Source: Saccharopolyspora soli
Lineage (GTDB): Bacteria; Actinomycetota; Actinomycetes; Mycobacteriales; Pseudonocardiaceae
Direction: 5' to 3'
Assembly: GCF_022678645.1 (NCBI RefSeq)
Contig: NZ_JALBWV010000029.1
Span: 1-64,000, forward strand
Length of the DNA stretch: 64,000 nt
Shown here: positions 48,052 to 57,741 of the stretch, piece after piece
Numbering within the stretch: the first letter of the stretch is position 1
How the letters are laid out: every line of letters starts with the position of its first letter
The notes under the pieces: generated by a model
What the model was told of the DNA's origin: nothing
What the model saw: only the letters and a program-made list of their open reading frames with translations
Databases searched by the model: none
Translations under genes and position numbers: made by a program

Positions 48052-49091
48052 CGCGTCGTGGTGCGCGAGGATGTGCCGGAGCCCAGGTGTTCCTCGGGCT
48101 GCCACCGGACGCCGAAGACGCCCATGCCGAAGTCCAGCGCCACCGCGTGGGTGCGACCGAAACGGTCCACCGCCAGCGGCTTCGGCGGCTCGACTTCCTG
48201 CGTCCTGGAGTCGCCGACGTAGCTCTCGCACTTGGTCGGTGGGTGCGCGGGATCGAACTGCAACTCGACCACGTACTGCCGCACGGGCAGCCGGAAGAGT
48301 CGGCAGAAGCTGTGCTCGACCTCGTTCGGTCCGGTCGGCGGGTCGATGATCTCGTACTCCAGCAGCAGCGTCTCACCGCGCGCCAGCGCCCGGTCGAACA
48401 GCAGCTCCGCCACCACCAGGTCGCGGGCGTGGTCGGTGAGCACCTGGCCGAGTCGGCAGGACCGGATCGGGCGGATGATCGGCGGGGTCTCGCTGGACGA
48501 GGCGCCGTCGAACATGATCACCCAGCGGTCGACACCGTTGGTCTCGGCCCGGACCAGCTTGCGAGTGCGGATTTTGCGCAGCTCACCGCGCTGGTCGACG
48601 TGCACCACGTCGTGGTGGCTGAGCCGGGCGAGCTTGCTGTCATGGCTGGTGTCGATCTTGGTGAGCAGTTCGGCGGCCGACTCGTTCTCCGACCAGAGCG
48701 CGCTCAGCGGTGGCGCTTCGGCCGGGGCCTGTCGGGTGCGGCCGCGGGGGCGGGGCGGTCCCAGCAGGGCTGACAACGAGCTCTCCGGAACGCCCAGGAC
48801 CTGCTCCAGCTGCTGCAGCGCGAGCAGCGAGTCGGGACGCTCCGGGCGTCGGCGACCGGACTGCCAGTAACTCAGCGCGGTGATGCTGACCGGGGTGCCG
48901 CGGGCGCGCAGCCGGTGCTGGATGCGTTCCAGGCTCAACCGGCTCGCGCGGATCGCGGTGCGCAGGGCGGCTTCGAACGGACCGGTCCGGAGCAGCTCGG
49001 AGAGTTCGGCCGACAATGCATTCGCTCCTTGCTGCGCGCTGCGGACGGCCTGGTGGGCGGCCGGGCGAGCCTCGGTTTTCGGGCCGGTCAT
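48048..49091 (-). CDS. Helix-turn-helix regulator with large C-terminal domain
   Basis: A protein of 347 residues. A DNA-binding segment at about 50-85 (LERIQHRLRARG, SITALSYWQSGRRRPER) is followed by a linker and a C-terminal domain of about 200 residues rich in beta-type segments (DRWVIMFDGA, LLEYEIIDPPTG, RQYVVELQFDPAHPP). It resembles actinobacterial XRE-type regulators. The target is unknown. The start codon ATG 49091 lies in front of a divergent 480-bp region leading to aspS. The last base of the gene is at the island edge. Confidence 0.78.
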   Translation of the reverse strand: MTGPKTEARPAAHQAVRSAQQGANALSAELSELLRTGPFEAALRTAIRASRLSLERIQHRLRARGTPVSITALSYWQSGRRRPERPDSLLALQQLEQVLGVPESSLSALLGPPRPRGRTRQAPAEAPPLSALWSENESAAELLTKIDTSHDSKLARLSHHDVVHVDQRGELRKIRTRKLVRAETNGVDRWVIMFDGASSSETPPIIRPIRSCRLGQVLTDHARDLVVAELLFDRALARGETLLLEYEIIDPPTGPNEVEHSFCRLFRLPVRQYVVELQFDPAHPPTKCESYVGDSRTQEVEPPKPLAVDRFGRTHAVALDFGMGVFGVRWQPEEHLGSGTSSRTTTR

Positions 49092-49568
49092 CGTTACTCC
49101 TCGTGTCCGCCGAATTCCGACTTACGCTAATCAGTGCATCTATGTTGTGCAACGACCGAGTTCCGGTAGGTGCCTCCAACTAAAGGAGGAAGTGGGCTGA
49201 ACTTATGGCTGGAATCAACTCCCGAGACACCGAAACAATGCCGCCTGCGTGATCGTCGATCGTGCTTGGAATCAGGTGAATTGTGGACCACCTGTGCCGA
49301 AATTGGTATCGACCATTTGGCGTCGCTCTGGCGAACGGGCTAACCAGGTGGGCATCCCCCTGGTCGGGTGCGTGATCGGAGGCGGTCGCACCCTGCGGTG
49401 GTGGCCGGAGGCGCGACACCTGCCCGCTGCGGCCCGCTGCCGGTTGGCTAGCCTTGACATCTCGTGTCCTGGCTGCTGAGCCTGCGTGTCCACCGGGCGT
49501 GCTGAGTTCGGCGGCGGCAACATCGTCACCAGCAAGCGCTGAACAGTGGAAGAAGGAGCTCAATACCC
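49092..49568. other. Intergenic region upstream of aspS
   Basis: About 480 bp. AAAGGAGGAAG at 49179-49189 looks like a strong ribosome site. It is followed by a 3-codon frame and, 13 bases further on, by ATG 49205 with a 15-codon frame (MAGINSRDTETMPPA). That could be a leader peptide, with low confidence. A TTGACA near 49455 may be the -35 of aspS. No other gene is visible. Confidence 0.4.
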
Positions 49569-51389
49569 GTGATGCGCACGCACGAGGCCGGATCGCTTCG
49601 CGCCGGTCATGCCGGGCAGACCGTCACCCTCGCCGGGTGGGTGGCGCGCCGTCGCGATCACGGCGGGGTCATCTTCATCGATCTGCGCGACGCCTCGGGC
49701 GTCACCCAGGTCGTCTTCCGCGAGGGCGAGATGGCGGAGCGGGCGCACCGGCTGCGCGCGGAGTTCTGCGTCAAGGTGACCGGCGAGGTGATCCGCCGCC
49801 CGGCGGGCAACGAGAACCCGGAGATCGCCACCGGCGAGATCGAGGTGACCGCCACCGAGCTGGACGTGCTCTCCGAGGCCGCGCCGCTGCCGTTCCCGTT
49901 GGACGAGCACCTGGAGGTCGGCGAGGAAGTCCGGCTCAAGCACCGCTACCTGGACCTGCGACGCGCCGAACCGACCCGCGCCATGCGGATGCGCAGCGAG
50001 ATCAACCGGACCGCCCGAGACGTGCTGCACGGCCGCGAATTCGTCGAGGTCGAGACCCCGACGATGACCCGTTCGACGCCCGAGGGCGCGCGGGACTTCC
50101 TGATCCCTGCCCGGCTGCAGCCCGGCAACTGGTACGCGCTGCCGCAGTCGCCGCAGCTGTTCAAGCAGTTGCTGATGGTCGGCGGTCTGGAGCGCTACTT
50201 CCAGATCGCCCGCTGCTACCGCGATGAAGACTTCCGCGCCGACCGGCAGCCGGAGTTCACCCAGCTCGACATCGAGATGAGCTTCGTCGAGCAGAACGAC
50301 GTCATCGAGCTCGGCGAGGAGATCCTGGCCGCGCTGTGGACCAAGCTCGCCGATCACGAGATCCCGCGCCCGATTCCGCGGATGACCTACGCCGAGGCGA
50401 TGGCCAGGTACGGCACGGACAAGCCGGACCTGCGCTGCGGGCTCGAACTGGTCGAGATGACGGAGTACTTCAAGGACACCCCGTTCCGGGTGTTCCAGGC
50501 GCCCTACGTCGGTGCGGTCGTGATGCCCGGTGGCGCCGACCAGCCCCGGCGGCAGCTCGACGCCTGGCAGGAGTGGGCCAAGCAGCGCGGCCACAAGGGC
50601 CTCGCGTACGTGCTCGTCGGGGCCGACGGCACGCTGTCCGGCCCGGTCGCGAAGAACCTGTCCGACAGCGAGCGCGACGGCCTGGCCAAGGCGGTGGGCG
50701 CGGCGCCGGGCGACTGCGTGTTCTTCGCCGCCGGTCCGCGCTCGGCGGCCCGCGGCCTGCTTGGCGCGGCCCGGTTGGAGATCGCCGAACGCGGCGGTCT
50801 GATCGACCACGACGCCTGGTCGTTCGTGTGGATCGTGGACGCCCCGATGTTCGAGCCGGTGGACGAGACCGACGACATCGCGGTCGGCACCGGCCGCTGG
50901 ACCGCGGTGCACCACCCGTTCACCTCACCGAACGCCGACTGGATCGACAACTTCGACCAGGATCCCGAGAACGCGTTGGCCTGGGCGTACGACATCGTCT
51001 GCAACGGCAACGAGATCGGCGGCGGTTCGATTCGTATCCACCGCTCCGACATCCAGGAGCGGGTGTTCGAACTGCTCGGCATCTCGCACGAGCAGGCGCA
51101 GGACAAGTTCGGCTTCCTGCTGGAGGCGTTCAAGTTCGGCCCGCCACCGCACGGCGGCATCGCCTTCGGCTGGGACCGGATCTGCATGCTGCTCGCCGGT
51201 GCCGACTCGTTGCGCGACGTGATCGCCTTCCCCAAGAGCGGCGGCGGTTTCGACCCGCTGACCGGGGCGCCCTCGCCGATCACCATCGAGCAGCGCAAGG
51301 AAGCCGGGATCGACGCCAAACCGGCGGCGCAGGTCGGCGACCAGAGCATTTCGGTATTCCCACCTGGGGTGGTGGAGAAGCAGGGCTGA
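49569..51389 (+). CDS. aspS: Aspartyl-tRNA synthetase
   Basis: A protein of about 606 residues, the bacterial-type length. N-terminal OB-fold anticodon domain (about 1-105; [19 protein letters not shown]), class II core with motif 2 ([30 protein letters not shown]), a GAD insert (about 285-420), and motif 3 ([14 protein letters not shown]). Actinobacterial AspRS can be non-discriminating (also charging tRNA-Asn) when asnS is missing; that cannot be decided here. GTG 49569 or ATG 49572 follows AAGGAG. Confidence 0.96.
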   Translation: MMRTHEAGSLRAGHAGQTVTLAGWVARRRDHGGVIFIDLRDASGVTQVVFREGEMAERAHRLRAEFCVKVTGEVIRRPAGNENPEIATGEIEVTATELDVLSEAAPLPFPLDEHLEVGEEVRLKHRYLDLRRAEPTRAMRMRSEINRTARDVLHGREFVEVETPTMTRSTPEGARDFLIPARLQPGNWYALPQSPQLFKQLLMVGGLERYFQIARCYRDEDFRADRQPEFTQLDIEMSFVEQNDVIELGEEILAALWTKLADHEIPRPIPRMTYAEAMARYGTDKPDLRCGLELVEMTEYFKDTPFRVFQAPYVGAVVMPGGADQPRRQLDAWQEWAKQRGHKGLAYVLVGADGTLSGPVAKNLSDSERDGLAKAVGAAPGDCVFFAAGPRSAARGLLGAARLEIAERGGLIDHDAWSFVWIVDAPMFEPVDETDDIAVGTGRWTAVHHPFTSPNADWIDNFDQDPENALAWAYDIVCNGNEIGGGSIRIHRSDIQERVFELLGISHEQAQDKFGFLLEAFKFGPPPHGGIAFGWDRICMLLAGADSLRDVIAFPKSGGGFDPLTGAPSPITIEQRKEAGIDAKPAAQVGDQSISVFPPGVVEKQG

Positions 51390-51407
51390 CCGGGAGCGGG
51401 CCGCCAA

Positions 51408-52349
51408 GTGCTGCACCTGCGAGTGATCTGCCCGGCCGAGTACACCGATCGCGTGCTGGCCGGAGTCCAGGCACATCCGGGCGCGGCACACGTCGTGCTC
51501 GTGCGCGGTGGCGCGGTCGATCCGCCGGGTGATCTCGTCGAGGTCGACCTCGCGCGGGAGGCTGCCGACGAGGTGCTGGCCGCGATCGGTGCCTCCGAAC
51601 TGGCCGAGGTCGGCGCGGTGACCATCACCGAGGCTGGCACCACGTTGTCGCACCGCGCCGAGCGTGCCGAGGAGGCGGCGCCTGGCGACGGTGACGACGC
51701 GGTGGTCTGGGACGAGCTGATCGCCCGCACCGGCGAGGAGTGTCGGCTCAGCGGCACGTTCCTGGCTTTCCTGTCCATCGCCTGCGTGCTCGCAGCTGTC
51801 GGGGTGGTGACCAACTCGCCGGTGACGATCGTCGGCGCGATGGTGGTCGGCCCTGAGTTCGGGCCGCTGGCGGCGTTGGCCGTCGGGCTGGTGTCCCGCC
51901 GCTGGCTGCTGGCGCAACGGGCCGCGGTGGCGCTCGGCGTCGGCTTCCCGGTGGCCATGTTGGTGACCGCGGCGGCCGCGCTGCTCGGCGAGTGGGGCGG
52001 CCTGATCGACCGGCTCGGCCTGCCGCCGGACAGCCAGGTGGCGTTCGTCTACCAGGTCGGCTGGTCGTCACTCATCGTGTCGTTATTGGCCGGTGCCGCC
52101 GGAATGCTGTCACTGACCTCAGCGAAATCGGCGGTGTTGGTCGGCGTGTTCATCTCGGTCACCACGGTGCCCGCCGCTGGCTACGCGATGGTCGCCGCGA
52201 CGCTCGGCGACTGGGCGCAGTGCCTGAGTTCGGTGGCGCAGTTGCTGGTCAACCTGGTCGGCATCGTCGTTGCCGCCACCGGGGTTCTCGTGCTGCGCCG
52301 CAGGCGTGCGAGGGCGGGCGATCGAGTGCTGACGCGGGAGGAGCTGTGA
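51408..52349 (+). CDS. DUF389 (TIGR00341-like) membrane protein
   Basis: A protein of 313 residues. A soluble N-terminal domain of about 105 residues (MLHLRVICPAEYTDRVLAGV) precedes about six helices. SGTFLAFLSIACVLAAVGVVTNSPVTIVGAMVVGPEFGPLAALAVGL is the DUF389 signature. Function is unknown; the family is widespread and often stand-alone. GTG at 51408, 18 bases after the aspS stop, so probably co-transcribed with aspS. Confidence 0.85.
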   Translation: MLHLRVICPAEYTDRVLAGVQAHPGAAHVVLVRGGAVDPPGDLVEVDLAREAADEVLAAIGASELAEVGAVTITEAGTTLSHRAERAEEAAPGDGDDAVVWDELIARTGEECRLSGTFLAFLSIACVLAAVGVVTNSPVTIVGAMVVGPEFGPLAALAVGLVSRRWLLAQRAAVALGVGFPVAMLVTAAAALLGEWGGLIDRLGLPPDSQVAFVYQVGWSSLIVSLLAGAAGMLSLTSAKSAVLVGVFISVTTVPAAGYAMVAATLGDWAQCLSSVAQLLVNLVGIVVAATGVLVLRRRRARAGDRVLTREEL

Positions 52350-52495
52350 GGTGCGGGGGGCTGCGGTTGCGCAATCTTCGCCGCCGTGCAACGCCACCGA
52401 CGTCCGGTTCCGTCAGCGTCTAGGGGGTGTGTTCGCGCCGTGCTCGCCGGTGGTGGGAGCGGTGTATTCGGGCGAACACGCTGCGATTACGGGTG

Positions 52496-52523
52496 TTGAC
52501 CGGTTGCGTGTCACTTGACCGGT
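52496..52523 (+). promoter_or_regulatory. Direct repeats TTGACCGGT before the phosphotransferase gene
   Basis: TTGACCGGT occurs at 52496-52504 and again at 52515-52523, 19 bases apart and 45-72 bases upstream of the start. One may be a -35 element; the pair could also be an activator site. Confidence 0.4.
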
Positions 52524-52567
52524 CATGCCCTTTCGGGTTCATGTTGTGGGGGTAGTGTCTGGAGACG

Positions 52568-53779
52568 ATGAGCGTGGAGATCACCACCGGCCCCCCGGAG
52601 GTTCGTGTTCCGGCCAGCACGGAGGCGAGCGACACCGTCGGGACCGCGGAAGCCGTGCTGAGCAAGCGGACCGGAGCCCCGGTCCGGCTTGCCGATGCTG
52701 AGGATCTTGGTGGCAGTGACCGCTCGGTCGTGATGCGGGTGCGGATCGCCGAATCGCCGTTCGAACTGCCCCGGACTGTCGTGGTCAAGCACTACGGCGA
52801 GTGCCCGGCGGAAGCCCGCTCCGATCCGTTCGCACACGAGGCGGCGAGTTGCCAGCTCACCACGGCGCTGTCGCCGGAGGCCCGGGTGGGCCCTGAACTC
52901 ATCGCGCACGATGCCGCCGAGCGTCTGCTGGTGCTCGAAGACCTCGGGCGGGGTTCCACCCTCGCCGACGTGCTGTTCGCCGATGACCCGCGGGTCGCCG
53001 AGCGGGCGCTGCTGGCCTGGGCTCGGGCGCTGGGGCGGCTGCACAGCACAACCGCCGGTTGCGAAGCGGACTTCGACGCGCTGATGCGCCGCCTGGGCGC
53101 CAAGTCGTGGACCGATCCGGTCGCCGACGACATCGTCCGTTCGGTGTCGGAGTTGCCGGAGCTGCTGGCCCAGACCCTCGGGGTGGACACGCCGCCGCTC
53201 ATGGTCGAGCGGCTGACCGGCGCCGCCGAACTCCTGGAGGCGAGCAAGTACCGGTCGTTCAGCCCGTCGGACATCTGCCCGGACAACAGCCTGGTGACCG
53301 GTAGTGGGGTGCGCTTCCTGGACTTCGAGTGGGGCTGCGTGCGCGATGTCGCGATGGACGCGGCGTACCTGCAGTACCCGTTCCCGTCGTCGTGGTGTTC
53401 CTACGCGCTGCCGGACAATCTCGCGCAGAGCATGTTGTCGACGTGGCGTTCGGAGATCGCCGAGGTCTGGCCGGAGCTGGACGACGACGAGGTGCTGATG
53501 CCCCGGCTGTTCAACGCCCAGTTGCTGTGGGTGTGGGTGTCCACGTGGTGGTTCCTGCCGCGCACCGGGGAAACTGACCGGCCGATCGACCTGCACATGC
53601 CCTCGCCGCGACGCAGCACGGCGCTGGTCGACCGCTGGCGGCATCTGCGCGCGGACGCCGAAGCGGCCGGGATGGCCGACATCGCCGAGTTCGCCAACGA
53701 GTTGGTCGACGCGCTGGTGGACCGCTTCGGCGCTGGTGCCCTGCATCTGTTGCCATATCCGGCTTTCCGAACCGCCTAG
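52568..53779 (+). CDS. Aminoglycoside phosphotransferase-fold kinase
   Basis: A protein of 403 residues. Features are VVVKHYGE (ATP-site Lys), LLVLEDLGRG (hinge), a Brenner-type motif SPSDICPDNSLV where the usual reading is HGDxxxxN, and FLDFEWG (metal-binding Asp). The catalytic Asp and Asn are kept while the usual His is replaced. The substrate is unknown; the fold covers antibiotics, choline, sugars and others. It could be a small-molecule kinase rather than a resistance gene. It stands alone, with a 218-bp upstream region. Confidence 0.82.
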   Translation: MSVEITTGPPEVRVPASTEASDTVGTAEAVLSKRTGAPVRLADAEDLGGSDRSVVMRVRIAESPFELPRTVVVKHYGECPAEARSDPFAHEAASCQLTTALSPEARVGPELIAHDAAERLLVLEDLGRGSTLADVLFADDPRVAERALLAWARALGRLHSTTAGCEADFDALMRRLGAKSWTDPVADDIVRSVSELPELLAQTLGVDTPPLMVERLTGAAELLEASKYRSFSPSDICPDNSLVTGSGVRFLDFEWGCVRDVAMDAAYLQYPFPSSWCSYALPDNLAQSMLSTWRSEIAEVWPELDDDEVLMPRLFNAQLLWVWVSTWWFLPRTGETDRPIDLHMPSPRRSTALVDRWRHLRADAEAAGMADIAEFANELVDALVDRFGAGALHLLPYPAFRTA

Positions 53780-54025
53780 CGGGCCTGCGGAGCAGCGACG
53801 CGGGAAGCTGCTCGCGCCGCTTGTCTGGCGACCACCCTCGTCACGCCCGAGCCGCACGACCTTTGTTGCGTACCCGAGCTCGTTCCCATGGCGCGTGCGT
53901 GCCTGGGCGCGTTGCGGCGCTTGCCGATCGAGGTGTTCCCAGTAATTGCGTTGAAGGGCCGCGCCCGCTGTGCTTGTATCGGTATACGAATACTTGCAAC
54001 AGTATGCAGCGGGAGGGTGTGCGGC

Positions 54026-54754
54026 GTGGTTTCCGTCGAGTTGGAGATCGAGCGGGCGGCGGTGGACACCTGGCCAGCCGAGACCGTGGAGCGCGTGGAC
54101 GGTTGGCTGCTGCGGCACTGCGGGCTGATGAAGCGCAAGCGCTCGAACTCGGCACTGCCGCCCGAGGTCGTCGCGGATCCGGCTGCGGCTGTCGAACAGG
54201 TGGAGGGCTTCTACGCCGCCTGGGACATCGCGCCGATCGTGCAGGTCAGCCCGCTGGATCGGCATGCCGAGCTCGATGCGTTCCTCGCCGAGCGGGGCTA
54301 TCGCGCGATCGCGCCGACGGATACCATGTTCGCCGACTGCGCGCGGGTGGCCTCCGCGGCTCCGACCGCTGCCTTTCAAGTCCGGTTTGAATCCGGCCCG
54401 CGACCGTCCTGGCTCGTCGCCGCCGAGGCGGTGGGCAGCACGCCGGAACCGAGCCTGGACCGGGTACCGCAGCCGGTTCGGTTCGCCATCGCCCTGCACC
54501 GCGGACTCCCGGTCGGTGTCGGGATGTTCGCCGTCTCGGCGGACTGGTGCGGCGTCTACGGCATGGCCACGCATCCCGACTGGAGACGGCGCGGCATCGC
54601 GAGCTCGATCCTGCGGGCGGGCGCCGGGTGGGCGTCGGAGGCCGGGGCCGCGCGGCTCTTCCTCCAGGTCGAGGCGAACAATCCCGGTGCGCGCCGGTGT
54701 TACGAAACGCTGGGTTTCGTGCCCTCGCACAGTTACCACTATCGGGTCCGCTAG
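54026..54754 (+). CDS. GNAT-family acetyltransferase
   Basis: A protein of 242 residues. The C-terminal half has the acetyl-CoA site (VYGMATHPDWRRRGIASSILRAGAGWA) and the ending LFLQVEANNPGARRCYETLGF. The N-terminal half (about 110 residues) with TWPAETVERVDGWLLRHCGLMKRKRSNSALPP is a known fused module of some actinobacterial acetyltransferases, possibly a second, degenerate GNAT fold. GTG at 54026 with GGGAGGG eight bases before it; a GTG at 54017 is possible. No neighbour suggests the substrate. Confidence 0.85.
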   Translation: MVSVELEIERAAVDTWPAETVERVDGWLLRHCGLMKRKRSNSALPPEVVADPAAAVEQVEGFYAAWDIAPIVQVSPLDRHAELDAFLAERGYRAIAPTDTMFADCARVASAAPTAAFQVRFESGPRPSWLVAAEAVGSTPEPSLDRVPQPVRFAIALHRGLPVGVGMFAVSADWCGVYGMATHPDWRRRGIASSILRAGAGWASEAGAARLFLQVEANNPGARRCYETLGFVPSHSYHYRVR

Positions 54755-55093
54755 GATTCGTTGTTTCGACTTCGTTGCCTGTGTGAACTCAGTTCAGGTT
54801 TCAAACTCCCACGATGAGGTAATCCTTGTCACAAATCCGACACATTGCGTAGTGAACATCGTTTACACACCGCAATGGCGGTTGCCTTGTCCACCCGGCA
54901 TTCGGGTGAATTCGCAGCTCGAACCGGGTTGCATCAACAAATCTTCATTTGTTTCCGGGCAGCTTGCCCGGATCTGAGACTTGCGCTACCACCGCAGTTG
55001 TCGGATACCTTGAGTTCAGCGTTTCGCTACTTCTTCCCGCTACCGTCGATGTCGCCGGAAGGGGATCGGCTGCTCAATTCCAGGAGGCATTCG
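54755..55093. other. AT-richer promoter region of the carbonic anhydrase operon
   Basis: About 340 bp with lower GC (for example 54780-54870), consistent with a promoter and regulatory sites. I see no convincing gene or strong hairpin. Confidence 0.4.
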
Positions 55094-55477
55094 GTGCGGG
55101 GCAAGGCTTGGCAGATCACGAGGGCAGGGCTGTTCCTGCTCTTCGCGGTCGTGCTCGCCGTGCTCGGGCCGGTGCAGTCGGAGGCCGAGGCCAGCGCGCT
55201 GTCGCGCACCGGCGCTCCCGCGGAGTCCAATTCGGAGACCAAGGAGCGCCGGGACTGCGAGAAGCTGCGCGAACGGCTGCCTGGCATTGCGCTGCAGCGA
55301 CGTTCCCAGGAGCGGCGCGACGGCCGCCGCGCGCTGCTGCCGCGAGAACTGCAGCGCGTCGCCGATATCGAAAGCCAGGCCGAGGTCGGCACGCTGCCGG
55401 ATGCCGGGCCCACGCCGCACCACTGCTACGCGAAGCTCAGACATTCACCAGCCGGACTCCAGGTCATCCGCCGCTGA
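55094..55477 (+). CDS. Small secreted or membrane-anchored protein, unknown
   Basis: A protein of 127 residues. A signal-type N terminus (VRGKAWQITRAGLFLLFAVVLAVLGPVQSEAEASA) is followed by a highly charged Arg/Glu-rich part (KERRDCEKLRERLPG, RRSQERRDGRRALLPRELQR) with two cysteines (CEKL and HHCYAKL). AGGAGG six bases before the GTG is strong. It starts a set with carbonic anhydrase and the SulP transporter. No known family. Confidence 0.65.
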   Translation: MRGKAWQITRAGLFLLFAVVLAVLGPVQSEAEASALSRTGAPAESNSETKERRDCEKLRERLPGIALQRRSQERRDGRRALLPRELQRVADIESQAEVGTLPDAGPTPHHCYAKLRHSPAGLQVIRR

Positions 55478-55526
55478 TCGGCTCGCTCGCGACATTTTTC
55501 GCAAGCCAGCGACCAGGAGGCGAATC

Positions 55527-56123
55527 ATGAGCTTCGAACATTTCGTGCGGCACGCACGACGACACCCGAGCACCCTTTCCGAGGCCCGCCGACAGCAGCT
55601 CGCGGCAGGCCAGAAACCGACCGCGCTGTTCATCGGTTGCTCCGATTCGCGGGTGATCCCGTCCCAGATCACCGGCGCCGAACCCGGAAAGCTGTTCGAA
55701 CTGCGGACCGCGGGCAATGTCGTCCCGGAATATGCGCCGGACTCGGCGTCCAGTGAAATGGCCACCATCGAATACGCGGTGCTGCAGCTGCGCGTCCCGG
55801 AGATCATCGTCTGCGGGCACTCGTACTGCGGTGCCGTCACGGCATTGACGCTTGCCGGACGAGGCATGGAGGAACTGCCCGCACTGCGGACCTGGCTGGG
55901 CACTGACGGCCAGCCCAGCGTCGAGCCAGGCGACCCCAGCGTCAGCGCCGAGAGCAAGCGGCACATCCAGGCCCAGTTGCAGACGCTGCGCGAGTACCCG
56001 TTCATCCGGGATCGGCTCGCCACCGGTGAACTGCGGTTGCACGGCTGGTTCTACGAGATCGACACCGGTCTGACCTTCGCCTGCCCGCAAACCCCGGACG
56101 CGTCGGACTTCCTGCCGCTGTAA
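55527..56123 (+). CDS. Beta-class carbonic anhydrase
   Basis: A protein of 198 residues. Zinc ligands Cys38, His98 and Cys101, with the Asp40-x-Arg42 dyad in GCSDSRV, identify a beta carbonic anhydrase. It interconverts CO2 and bicarbonate. There is no signal peptide, so it is cytoplasmic. AGGAGG six bases before the ATG. The SulP transporter gene follows by 90 bp; this pairing fits bicarbonate uptake or CO2 capture for carboxylases. Confidence 0.93.
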   Translation: MSFEHFVRHARRHPSTLSEARRQQLAAGQKPTALFIGCSDSRVIPSQITGAEPGKLFELRTAGNVVPEYAPDSASSEMATIEYAVLQLRVPEIIVCGHSYCGAVTALTLAGRGMEELPALRTWLGTDGQPSVEPGDPSVSAESKRHIQAQLQTLREYPFIRDRLATGELRLHGWFYEIDTGLTFACPQTPDASDFLPL

Positions 56124-56213
56124 GTCCAGTTTCGCCAGGTCGACGCCCGCACCCCGAGGTGCGCGGCGCGATACCTGCTTCCCGGCATTCCGCTACTCGC
56201 CCTGGAGGGCATT

Positions 56214-57710
56214 GTGACTACGCAACTTGATCCGCCTCGGACGCGCCGAAAGCCCAGCGCGCCGACGTTCGGCGCCGACGTGGGGGCTTCGCTGGTGGTG
56301 TTCCTGGTGGCCGTGCCGCTGTGCGTCGGCGTGGCCGTCGCGTCCGGGGTGCCCGCCGAACTGGGCATCGTCACCGGCATCATCGGCGGGCTCGTGGTCG
56401 GCCTGCTGCCCGGCAGCACGATGCAGGTCAGCGGGCCAGCGGCGGGGCTGACGGTGTTGGTGGCCTCGGCCGTCGACCAGCACGGCCTGGCCGTGCTCGG
56501 CGTGATCGTGCTCGGCGCGGGGATCGTGCAGGTCTTGTTGGGCCTGAGCAAGCTCGGCACCTGGTTCCGGGCGATCTCGCCGTCGGTGGTGCAGGGCATG
56601 CTCGCCGGAATCGGGCTGGTGCTGATCCTCGGCCAGATCTACCCGGTGAGCGGGCTCGCGCAGCCCGAGTCCACCTGGGCGAAGTTCTCCGGGATCCCGG
56701 ACCTGTTGATCACGATGACGACCACCCCGGAGGGCATCAGCGGGGTGGCGCTGGCCGTGCTGGCGCTGGTGATCATGGCCGCCTGGAAGTGGGCTCCGGC
56801 CCGGTTGCGGCTCGTGCCCGGTGCGCTGGTGGCCGTCGTCGCGACCAGCGTGGTGGCGGCGCTGCTCGCGCTGCCGGTGCAGAAGGTCGAGGTGGGCTCG
56901 CTGCTCGCGGCGCTGAACCTGCCGACCGCGGCGGCTTGGAGTTCGCTCGCCACGCCAGCCGTGCTGGGTTCGATTCTGACCTTCGCGCTGATCGCCTCGG
57001 CGGAAAGCCTGTTTAGCGCCGCCGCCGTGGACCGCATGCACGACGGCCCGAAGACCCAGTACAACAAGGAACTCGTCGCCCAGGGTGCGGGCAATGCGGT
57101 CTGCGGGTTGCTCGGGGCGTTGCCGATGACGGCGGTGATCGTGCGCAGCTCCGCCAACGTGCAAGCGGGTGCGAAGACCAAGCTTTCCCGCGTGCTGCAC
57201 GGGTTCTGGCTGCTGCTGTTCGTGGTGCTGCTGCCGGGCGTGCTCGCTTTCATCCCGACTGCGGTGCTCGCCGCGCTGCTGATCCAGGCCGGTTGGAAGC
57301 TGTTGGAACTGCGGCAGGTCGTCGCGCTGGTGCGGGAGCACCGCTCGGAGGCGTTCGTGCTCGTGCTGACCGCGGGCACGATCGTGGCCACCGACCTGCT
57401 GATCGGCACCCTGACCGGGCTGGCGGTCGCCATCGTCAAGACCGCGGTCGAGGTGTCCCGGCTGTCGGTTCGGGCTGAGCACGGCGAGGACCACGTGTGG
57501 GTCAAGATGGGTGGCAACGCGACGTTCCTGCGACTGCCGAGGCTGCTGGACCACCTCGAACAGCTGCCGACGGCCAAGCACGTGCACCTGGACCTGACGA
57601 TGGTCCGGCACCTCGATCGGGCCTGCCACCAGGCAGTCGAGCACTGGGCGGCGCAGCGCCGTCGCGGTGACTGCACAGTCGAGGTCGCGCTGCCCGCACG
57701 GGTGGGCTGA
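56214..57710 (+). CDS. SulP-family anion transporter (probable bicarbonate)
   Basis: A protein of 498 residues with about ten to twelve helices. The core pattern matches Sul[54 protein letters not shown] and [25 protein letters not shown]. The C-terminal about 65 residues form a short STAS-like domain. SulP members carry sulfate, bicarbonate or organic anions; next to a carbonic anhydrase, bicarbonate is the best inference. GTG start after GGAGGG. Confidence 0.88.
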   Translation: MTTQLDPPRTRRKPSAPTFGADVGASLVVFLVAVPLCVGVAVASGVPAELGIVTGIIGGLVVGLLPGSTMQVSGPAAGLTVLVASAVDQHGLAVLGVIVLGAGIVQVLLGLSKLGTWFRAISPSVVQGMLAGIGLVLILGQIYPVSGLAQPESTWAKFSGIPDLLITMTTTPEGISGVALAVLALVIMAAWKWAPARLRLVPGALVAVVATSVVAALLALPVQKVEVGSLLAALNLPTAAAWSSLATPAVLGSILTFALIASAESLFSAAAVDRMHDGPKTQYNKELVAQGAGNAVCGLLGALPMTAVIVRSSANVQAGAKTKLSRVLHGFWLLLFVVLLPGVLAFIPTAVLAALLIQAGWKLLELRQVVALVREHRSEAFVLVLTAGTIVATDLLIGTLTGLAVAIVKTAVEVSRLSVRAEHGEDHVWVKMGGNATFLRLPRLLDHLEQLPTAKHVHLDLTMVRHLDRACHQAVEHWAAQRRRGDCTVEVALPARVG

Positions 57711-57741
57711 CGCGTCGGGGGTGGCGGGTAGCGTCGTCGGC

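Noticed and set aside
53780-54025. Additional gene or structured repeat between the phosphotransferase and the acetyltransferase
   Set aside because: Frames are short and low in protein-like content; the DNA looks like a GC-rich spacer and no repeat partner could be aligned.
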